Assembly: GCA_001189345.1 (NCBI GenBank)
Contig: LFKV01000003.1
Span: 51,850 to 115,849, forward strand
DNA from: Candidatus Paraburkholderia kirkii
Lineage (GTDB): Bacteria > Pseudomonadota > Gammaproteobacteria > Burkholderiales > Burkholderiaceae
Direction of reading: 5' to 3'
Length of the DNA: 64,000 nucleotides
Shown: positions 57,297 through 64,000 of the stretch, piece by piece
How positions within the stretch are numbered: position 1 is the stretch's first letter
Layout: each line of letters begins with the position of its first letter
The notes under the pieces: generated by a model
The model's database searches: none
Told to the model about the DNA's origin: nothing
The model's input: the letters and a program-made list of their open reading frames with translations, nothing else
Program-made: the position numbers and the translations under genes

Positions 57297-57335
57297 AAAA
57301 GCCCCGCAAGGTAACTTTTGCGGGGCTTTTTGTTT
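57297..57335 (+). terminator. Terminator of the tRNA-Ser gene
   Basis: The stem aaaagccccgcaa/ttgcggggctttt with a short loop is followed by ttgtttttt, 11 bases after CCA. Confidence 0.93.
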
Positions 57336-57445
57336 TTTCGGTCCATCCGTTAGCCCATCAGCGGGCAAATGTGGACTTGCCCCCGCAAAAGCCGGACATG
57401 CGGTGACGCTTAAATTTTGAGGTAGTCTTCTGCCTATGTTTAAGC

Positions 57446-57474
57446 CTAGTGCACTGCGTTATTGAATTAGCACC
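57446..57474 (+). repeat. IS630 left inverted repeat
   Basis: It begins ctagtgcactgcgttattga and matches the complement of 58537-58565 at 23 of 29 positions. Confidence 0.85.
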
Positions 57475-58564
57475 CTGTCTGTGTTCAGATACAGGTCATG
57501 GGTCAAAATGAACCTGACAGATATCGAACGTGAGCAACTGTTGTCGGCGGCGCGCAGCCGAACGGTGCGTGCGGCGGACGTGCGACGCGCAAAGTTGATC
57601 CTGATGCTCGAGGACGGCGAATCGCGCGACAGTATCATGCGCACACTGGGTTGCGATTCGCGCTTCATCGCACGCTGGTCGGGGCGCTTCCTCAGCGAGC
57701 GACTAGCCGGCATGTACGCCCGGCACCGCGGGCGGGCGCCTACGCAGCCACCGGCCAAACTGGAAGCGCGGGTGCTCAAGTGCACCCTCAAGCACAAACC
57801 CGCCGACGGTTCGACACACTGGAGTAGCTACAAGCTCGCAGCAGAACTCGGCGACGTATCGGTCTCGGCCGTGCAGCGCATCTGGCGCAAGCACGGCATC
57901 AAGCCGCAGCAGTTGGAGCGGCACATGGTCTCCAACGACCCGGACTTCGAGACCAAGGCAGCCGACGTGATCGGGCTGTACCTGAACCCGCCGGCGCACG
58001 CAGCGGTGTTCTGCGTGGACGAGAAGACCGCGATCCAGGCACTCGATCGCAAGGACCGTATGCTGCCGCTGTCGCCCGGGCGCGCCGAGAGTCACGGCTT
58101 CGAGTACAAGCGCAACGGCACGCTCAGCCTGTTCGCGGCGTTCAATACTGCCACCGGCGAGGTGCTGGGCAAGACGGTGGCGCGCCACACCAGCGAGCAG
58201 TTCGTGGCCTTCCTGACCGACGTCGTCGCCAGCCAGCCCAAACGCCGGGAAATCCACGCGATCTGCGACAACGTCAGCAGCCATAAGACGCAGCGGGTTG
58301 CCGACTTCCTTGATGCGCAGCGCAACGTGCACCTGCACTTCACGCCGACCTACTCGTCGTGGCTCAACCAGGTGGAGAACTGGTTCTCGCGCATTCAGCG
58401 TGAAGTGATCGCTCGCGGCATCTTCACTTCGGTGAAGGATTGGGATCGCAAACTGATGCCGATACATCCGCGAACACAACAAGAACCCGAAACCGATCAA
58501 GTGGAAATATGACGATCCTTCGCGCCGGATTCGACCAGTGCCAATTCAATGACGCAATGGAATA
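57447..58564 (+). mobile_element. IS630-family insertion sequence
   Basis: About 1.1 kb, bounded by imperfect inverted repeats and a TA at each end, as expected for IS630/Tc1-mariner elements that duplicate TA. It carries one transposase gene, now frameshifted. Removing it with one TA rejoins the IS2-like leader cleanly to its orfA start. Confidence 0.85.
57508..58552 (+). pseudogene. IS630-family transposase, frameshifted near the end
   Basis: A DDE transposase. It starts MNLTDIEREQLLSAARSRT, with an N-terminal helix-turn-helix. Catalytic residues lie in FCVDEKTAIQAL (D), AICDNVSSHKT (D) and SSWLNQVENWFSRIQRE (E). An extra C near 58471 shifts the frame after DRKLM. The normal tail would read [20 protein letters not shown] and end at TGA 58550-58552. 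The current frame stops at 58512. The catalytic triad is complete, but the end is altered. Confidence 0.88.
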
Positions 58565-58565
58565 G
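58537..58565 (-). repeat. IS630 right inverted repeat
   Basis: Reverse complement ctattccattgcgtcattga, pairing with 57446-57474. It overlaps the end of the ancestral transposase frame. Confidence 0.85.
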
Positions 58566-58575
58566 TCACAACGTG

Positions 58576-58857
58576 GAACCTCTAGAAGTTCTGACCCAGC
58601 CGGAGCAGCGCCGCCGGCGTTCGGTTGAAGAGAAACTAGCGATAGTTCGCGAGACTTTCGAGCCCGGTACAACGGTCTCTGGCGTCGCTCGCCGACATCA
58701 AGTGAATGCCAACCAAGTCTTCGGCTGGCGCAAGCTCTATCAGGACGGGAGCCTATAAGTCCTGGGGGTGTCGCGCTCGAATCTCGCAGTCAAGTCGAAG
58801 CGGCCGGCTGACTGGGTCGACCGGCGCAAGATGCCCGTGCTCGACGACACGGCTGTG
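58576..58857 (+). pseudogene. IS2-like transposase remnant (orfA joined to an orfB scrap)
   Basis: From GTG 58576 it encodes the helix-turn-helix start of IS2-type Orf[21 protein letters not shown] and [21 protein letters not shown] stop follows at 58756-58758. The same frame then reads VLGVSRSNLAVKSKRPADW and DRRKMPVLDDTAVA, resembling the start of IS2-type OrfB. The rest of OrfA is missing, so an internal deletion joined the two. The IS21-family element cuts the remainder. Confidence 0.7.
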
Positions 58858-59098
58858 GCGCGACAATCCGGATGAGAGACGCGCGACAATCAAGTTGAGA
58901 ATGTCGCGGCAGAAATGCTGATGCCGATGTTGATTGACGCTGGCAAGCGTTTATTGATTGACGCGCGGAGTTGATTGACGCGGGCGAGTGGGTGTTGCGC
59001 GACAATCAAGATGAGAATGTGGTGGCGGGAAGGTGATGCTGCGGTTGATTGACGCGGCTAGCTTTGCCTGCGAGCCGCGCGTCAATCAGGACGAGAAC
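58854..59098. repeat. Array of IS21-type end repeats in both orientations
   Basis: Eight copies of a short motif in 245 bases. The forward form (gcgacaatcaagatgagaat-like) occurs near 58860, 58883, 58997 and 59077. The complementary form (ttgattgacgcg) occurs near 58930, 58954, 58971 and 59045. These are probably transposase-binding repeats of the IS21-family end, but their number and mixed orientation are unusual. Confidence 0.75.
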
Positions 59099-59104
59099 AG
59101 CGGA

Positions 59105-59954
59105 TCATTCGGTGAGGTCGATGCCGTGCTGATGCTCCTGTGTCGGTGGCACACCAACGTTCTTTGGTGTCGCTCTACTGGCCGGGCGTCCCGGTCCCTG
59201 CTGCTTGGGCTGCAGGGCAGTACGGCGACGGTAGCTTTCGACGTTCAGCTCAAAGATGGTCGAGTGGTGGACCAGCCGGTCGACGGCGGCCACCGTCATG
59301 GCCCGGTCGGGGAAAACCTTGTCCCATTCGCCAAACGGCTGGTTGGCCGTTATGCAAAGGGAACGGCGCTCATACCTGGCGCTGATGAGCTCGAACAGCA
59401 CCGACGTCTCTGCCTGATCCTTGCTGACATATGCGAAATCGTCCAGGATGACCAGGTCGAAGCGATCCAGCCGGTTGACGGCGGACTCCAGCGCGAGCTC
59501 GCGGCGCGCGACCTGCAACCGTTGCACGAGGTCGGTAGTGCGAGCGAAGAAGACCTTCCAGCCCTTCTCCAGCAGGCTCAGTCCGATCGCCGACGACAGG
59601 TACGATTTGCCCCCTCCGCTAGGCCCTAGAAGAATCAGGTTGGTGCCGTTACGCAACCAGCCGTCGCCCGCGCAAAGCGCCGAGACGTGCGCGCGCGACA
59701 CCATTGGCACCGCGTCGAAATTGAAGTTCTCCAGTGTCTTGCCGGCAGCAGCTTTGCGTCCCTGAGGTGACGTTCGATTCGGCGTCGATCGCGCTCGGCG
59801 ATCTCGTGTTCGGCCAGCGCCATCGGCAGGCGCGCTGCCGGCCATCCTTCCGTGTCGGAGCGCTCAGCAAAGCTGGACCAGATCTGCTTGATGGCGGGCA
59901 GCCGCAAATCGTTGAGCAGCAGCGACAGGCGGGTGGCGTTGATGTCGAGACCAT
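59105..59954 (-). pseudogene. istB: IS21-family helper ATPase IstB, frameshifted
   Basis: A DnaA-like AAA+ ATPase that assists the IS21 transposase. The start at ATG 59954 has a two-base insertion (gtctcgac for gtcgac) right after it. Restored, it reads VDINATRLSLLLNDLRLPA. A second lesion near 59745 precedes the intact ATPase part, with Walker A LILLGPSGGGKSYLSSAI, Walker B VILDDFAYVSKDQ and TANQPFGEWDKVFPD. Two lesions. Confidence 0.85.
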
Positions 59955-59959
59955 GCCGT

Positions 59960-61094
<1,135 letters not shown>

Positions 61095-61230
61095 CTACAT
61101 GGAAGAGCTGTTCATACCCGATTTACCGCGACCACCGACAAGGCACCCCGGCAGCGGGACGGACTCTTCGGCGCGGCGTTGCGGCAGCGGTGGAGGGCGT
61201 AGCCCGGAGCCGCTGCCACAACGCCAGTAC

Positions 61231-61277
61231 TCTCATCCTGATTGACGCGCTGCTCTCACCTTGTTTGACGCGCGGCA
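61231..61277. repeat. Right-end repeats of the IS21-family element
   Basis: Two copies of the complementary end motif, ctcatcctgattgacgcgc (61232-61250) and tctcaccttgtttgacgcgc (about 61254-61273), mirror the left-end array. Confidence 0.75.
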
Positions 61278-62083
61278 GAAGCTCGACTTCACGTATTTGA
61301 CGCCCGATTCGACAATTCCCTTTTTAGCCGGGTCCCTCGGCGGACACGGATCGACCTTGAACGAATGCCCTTCGGCGCATTGCACGTAGGCCCGCTGGAC
61401 TTCGGGTTCGTAGATACAGGCCTTGACGATGGCACACTTTGGGTTATCTATGATGGCGCGCGTCCCACTACGCCATTGAACCATTCGAAGGCATGGCGAT
61501 GACACAGTAACCACATGTCGACACTCTGGTCGCGGACAAACTCAACGTATTGATGCCGCGATCAGCACAAGGTCATCACGAAGAACCATGTCTTGTGGAT
61601 CTCTCCCGTGTGCGCATCCGTGATGGTCGGACCTGCGCCGAAATCAACCTGTGCGGCATCAGCAGGTTTGAACTCCAGCCGCATCGGTACATCCGGCGTA
61701 AGCTCCGCCTTCAGCTGTTGAAGCAGTCTGTATACGGATGAGTAGCTTCCTTCGTAGCCGTGGTTGCGCACCAGGGCGCTGTGAATCGTCGTGCCAGGGA
61801 CGCCCGCGTCATGCCACTGGGCAATCTGTTCGCGCCACGGTTTGGCCGACGAGATACAGCTTGCGGGCAGGAACTCCTTGCGACTAAACGCTGTAGCGAG
61901 CTGCGCGTCATCCGGCAGAGCGTTGTCCGGAGAAAGCCACCCGCGCTCGGTTGCGATCTCCCGCACGGCTGCCAGCTTCTTACGGCCCATGATCTTCGAC
62001 CGGTCGATATCCCGGTCGGAGTCACCCTGGCGCATTCGCACCAGAACCTGTCGATATTGGTACATCTCGAACTTCCTCTTCAA
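61278..62083 (-). pseudogene. Second IstA, 5' part only, frameshifted
   Basis: It starts MKRKFEMYQYRQVLVRMRQG, with helix-turn-helix KLAAVREIATERGWL. The first catalytic part is ADAAQVDFGAGPTITDAHTG. The frame ends at 61562. The next recognisable part (IDNPKCAIVKACIYEPEVQR, DPAKKGIVESGVKYVKSSF) is in another frame and is cut by the neighbouring element right after KSSF. At least one frameshift plus truncation. Confidence 0.82.
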
Positions 62084-62156
62084 GCCACCCTCCGGAGCAA
62101 ATGCGTGCCGGGAGGGTAGCGGTTGGCGAAGTTCGAGCGCCCGACTCAGACGCCAG

Positions 62157-62277
62157 TGGCGCCTTTACGGCGAAAATCTACTGGCGCCTATACGCCGAAA
62201 GACTTGTGGCGCCACAGAAAAGTCCCTGGCGCCTTTATGCCGAAAACGGTTTGGCTCCTTAACCGCGAAAGTTCACA
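62157..62277. repeat. Five short direct repeats at the IS21-like end
   Basis: Units of about 20 bases (tggcgcctttacggcgaaaa type) occur near 62157, 62182, 62207 (short), 62227 and 62252, spaced about 20-25 bases. The block ends cgaaagttcaca at the IS boundary. They are most likely transposase-binding repeats of the second IS21-family element. Confidence 0.75.
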
Positions 62278-62513
62278 AAGAGCGGCACGCCGCGCGTGCG
62301 TGTTCAGATCCAGACCAGCAGCGAGGCGATCAGCGAGTGGATGCCGGCCTGCAGCATCGGCGGGATCGACGCGTTCGCCTCCTTGATCGCGACTTGCTGA
62401 AAACCCCACGCGCCGCACAAGGCGATCATCACGATGATGGCGGTGGCGTCCGGGCGCGGCGCAGCGCGAGGGAGGGCGTGCTCATCGGCGGGTTCGCAAG
62501 CAAGGCTGGGCAT
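62278..62513 (-). pseudogene. EamA/DMT-family exporter, truncated by an IS
   Basis: Start MPSLACEPADEHALPRAAPR, then the first membrane helix (TAIIVMIALCGAWGFQQVAI) and SIPPMLQAGIHSLIASLLVWI, typical of drug/metabolite-transporter-superfamily proteins. A TGA then replaces the Trp codon expected before TRTRGVPLF. The IS21-family element takes over at 62277. About 75 of roughly 300 residues remain. Nonsense change plus truncation. Confidence 0.8.
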
Positions 62514-62665
62514 GGCCGGCGTGAACGAACGTCGGCCATGCACTGATTTGGAGCGTCGATTGTGCCAGCGAATGGAACGCGAGAGTGAAAGGCCGGGTCG
62601 AGCCCGTGGAAATGCGGAGGCTTGCGCGCCGCGACGAGTGCGCGGCGCGCGAGATCGTGCGTGAA

Positions 62666-63052
62666 TCAGGCGTGCTTTTCGATCAGTTCGACCTTGTAGC
62701 CGTCCGGGTCCTCGACGAACGCGATCACGGTCGTGCCGCCCTTCACGGGACCGGCTTCGCGCGTGACCTTGCCGCCCGCCTGGCGGATGCGCTCGCACGC
62801 TTCTGCCGCATTTTCGACTTCGAGCGCGATATGGCCGTACGCCGTGCCCATCTCGTACTTCTCGACGCCCCAGTTGTAGGTCAGCTCGAGCACGCTGTTC
62901 TCGCTTTCGGGACCGTAGCCGACGAAGGCGAGCGTGTACTTGTACTCGGTGTTCTCGCTTTGACGCAGCACTTTCATGCCGAGAATGCGCGTGTAGAAAT
63001 CGATGGAACGTTGCAGGTCGCCGACGCGCAGCATCGTATGAAGGAGTCGCAT
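62666..63052 (-). CDS. gloA: Lactoylglutathione lyase (glyoxalase I)
   Basis: Isomerises the methylglyoxal-glutathione adduct to lactoylglutathione in detoxification. The protein is 128 residues. Metal ligands fit the family: His in RLLHTMLRV, Glu in VLELTYNWG, His in AYGHIALEV and Glu in [10 protein letters not shown]. It is intact and has its own upstream gap of about 115 bases to the next gene. Confidence 0.95.
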   Translation of the reverse strand: MRLLHTMLRVGDLQRSIDFYTRILGMKVLRQSENTEYKYTLAFVGYGPESENSVLELTYNWGVEKYEMGTAYGHIALEVENAAEACERIRQAGGKVTREAGPVKGGTTVIAFVEDPDGYKVELIEKHA

Positions 63053-63168
63053 GGTGGGGTTCCTGTTATGTGGATGCGATGAGACAGGCGTGCGCCCGCG
63101 CGGCGCCAGGCCGCGTCAGGCATGTCCGGAAATTGTACCGTCGGGGATTCCCGCGCGCTGGCAACGCC

Positions 63169-63988
63169 TCAAAGCGCCGGCAGCAAGTCCGGCGGATGAT
63201 GCTTCAACGTATGCCGCGCCTCGCGGAACTCCGGGAAGATCGATTCGACCGTCTGCCAGAAACGCGGACTATGGTTCATCTCGCGCAGATGCGCGAGCTC
63301 GTGCGCGACCACGTAATCGATGATTGACATCGGGAAATGAATGAGCCGCCAGTTGAGGCGGATCTTGCCGTCGCTGGAGCAACTGCCCCAGCGCGTCGCC
63401 GCCGACGAAAGCGCATACGCGCGATACTCGACGCCGAGCTTGGCCGCATACACTGCGAGCCGCTCGCCGAAGATGCGCTTCGCTTCGCTCTGCAGCCAGC
63501 CCTGCACGCGATCCTTGATCTGCTGGGCATCGGCGAGCGCGGGCAGCGCGAGCGAGAGGACGTTGGTTTCGTCATCGAAGGACAGCATGCCTACCGCCGA
63601 GAGCGACACGCTGATCGTCTTGCCGAGATACGGAAACTGCGCGCCGTCCTTCCATTCGACGCGCGTCTGCCATTCGGTGAGCTTGTTGACGATCCATTTC
63701 TGCTTGTCGAGGATCGCGCTCTCGATGTCCGCGATCGTCACCCAGCGCGGCGCGGTGATCGCGAGCCCGGTGCCGTCGATGCAAAAACCGATCGTGCGCC
63801 GCGACGAGCGCTTGAGCCGATACTCGAGCGCGCCCGCCTTGAGCACGATGCGGCGCAGGCGCACCCCGTCGGGCAGCGGCGTTTGCGGCGCGGCGGGCGT
63901 AAGGACCGGCACGGGATCGGCGTTCGGGATGTCGCCGCGCAACGGAGCCGGCTCGTTCGCGGCGGCGCGCCGGAGTAGGCGGGTGCAT
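63169..63988 (-). CDS. YgjP-like (DUF45) metallopeptidase, N-terminus shifted
   Basis: A predicted zinc metalloprotease with a C-terminal HExxH (IIDYVVAHELAHLREMNH) and a distal His region (HSPRFWQTVESIFP). The conserved ATRWGSCSSDGKIRLNWRL block precedes it. The frame is open from 63942. The natural start appears to be ATG 63988 (MHPPTPARRR), and an indel in a GC-rich run near 63960 separates it from ANEPAPLRGDIPNAD. The catalytic domain is intact, so a protein starting downstream may still be made. Confidence 0.8.
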
Positions 63989-64000
63989 GCTCGAACGGAA

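Larger units (their letters stand above)
57372..58853 (+). mobile_element. IS2-like (IS3-family) remnant, interrupted by IS630
   Basis: The left end tggacttgcccccgcaaaag and the leader (cttaaatttt... tagtctt) resemble the left end of IS2-type elements. The leader stops at the TA at 57447-57448, where an IS630-family element sits. It resumes at 58565 with gtcacaacgtggaacc and orfA. After 58758 it jumps directly to an orfB fragment and ends at the IS21-family element at 58854. No right end remains. Confidence 0.75.
61278..62277 (-). mobile_element. Second IS21-family element, truncated
   Basis: A different IS21-family copy keeping one terminus (near 62277) and the first part of istA. It is cut at 61277 by the other IS21-family element and has no istB. 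Its end abuts an EamA-type gene at 62278, which it truncates. Confidence 0.75.

Noticed and set aside
62157..62277. CRISPR array
   Set aside because: The repeats vary in sequence and length, gaps are only a few bases, there are no cas genes, and the block ends at an IS boundary beside istA.

Overview
The window is high-GC betaproteobacterial chromosome. Gene order and proteins point to Burkholderiaceae (Burkholderia/Caballeronia/Paraburkholderia): ilvI-ilvN-ilvC-psd-pssA, prfB-lysS, lolC-lolD, pyrG-kdsA-eno-ftsB, trpS, dapA-bamC, mutS, ppiA-ppiB-lpxH, and cysS-glycosylase-accA-tilS-lysC-tRNA-Ser. Its most striking property is decay. About 30 kb of housekeeping genes read through cleanly. Nearly every accessory gene between them carries one or more frameshifts, short deletions, short tandem duplications or in-frame stops (tatD, comEC, hslO, a gamma-carbonic anhydrase, a DUF455 ferritin-like protein, two alpha/beta hydrolases, the RNase AM/PHP gene, a methyltransferase, roxA, a phosphoesterase, lplT, trmJ, cysE, ppiB and all transposases). 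Random sequencing error would not spare mutS, recJ, lysS, tilS, cysS, eno and trpS. I therefore infer real reductive evolution in a host-restricted lineage, comparable to the 'Candidatus Burkholderia/Caballeronia' leaf-nodule symbionts. A poor assembly remains the rival explanation, and reads would decide.

Layout. 1-4.4 kb: branched-chain amino acid synthesis followed by phosphatidylserine/phosphatidylethanolamine synthesis. 4.4-7.1 kb: a frameshifted secreted protein in AT-richer DNA and a glycine-zipper envelope protein that has lost its stop. 7.1-15 kb: lysS, a prfB whose programmed frameshift has been fused away, recJ, a conserved hypothetical gene, and the LolCD lipoprotein exporter. 15-19.1 kb: dead tatD, comEC and hydrolase. 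19.2-24.1 kb: pyrG now reads in frame into kdsA, then eno and ftsB. 24.1-29 kb: a block of pseudogenes. 29-35.4 kb: yciO, an M50 protease, trpS, a duplicated-and-broken methyltransferase, dapA, a long inverted repeat, bamC and a metallo-beta-lactamase-fold protein. 35.4-48.4 kb: an alanine-rich lipoprotein, slyD-like, mutS, suhB and lpxH among decayed roxA, phosphoesterase, lplT, trmJ, cysE and ppiB. 48.4-57.3 kb: ppiA read in frame with a TPR gene, then cysS, a DNA glycosylase, accA, tilS, lysC and tRNA-Ser(GCU).

57.37-62.28 kb is a composite IS island. An IS630-family element sits in the leader of an internally deleted IS2-like (IS3-family) remnant. This abuts a complete-length IS21-family element, which in turn interrupts a second, truncated IS21-family element. 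The island cuts off an EamA-type exporter. The window closes with gloA and a YgjP-like metallopeptidase.

Together the intact genes describe a cell that still makes branched-chain amino acids, lysine/diaminopimelate precursors, fatty acids, phosphatidylethanolamine, Kdo/lipid A and its outer membrane, and still translates and repairs DNA. It appears to have lost natural transformation, redox chaperoning (Hsp33), several hydrolases and RNA/protein-modifying enzymes. I found no CRISPR array, prophage or novel multi-gene system.
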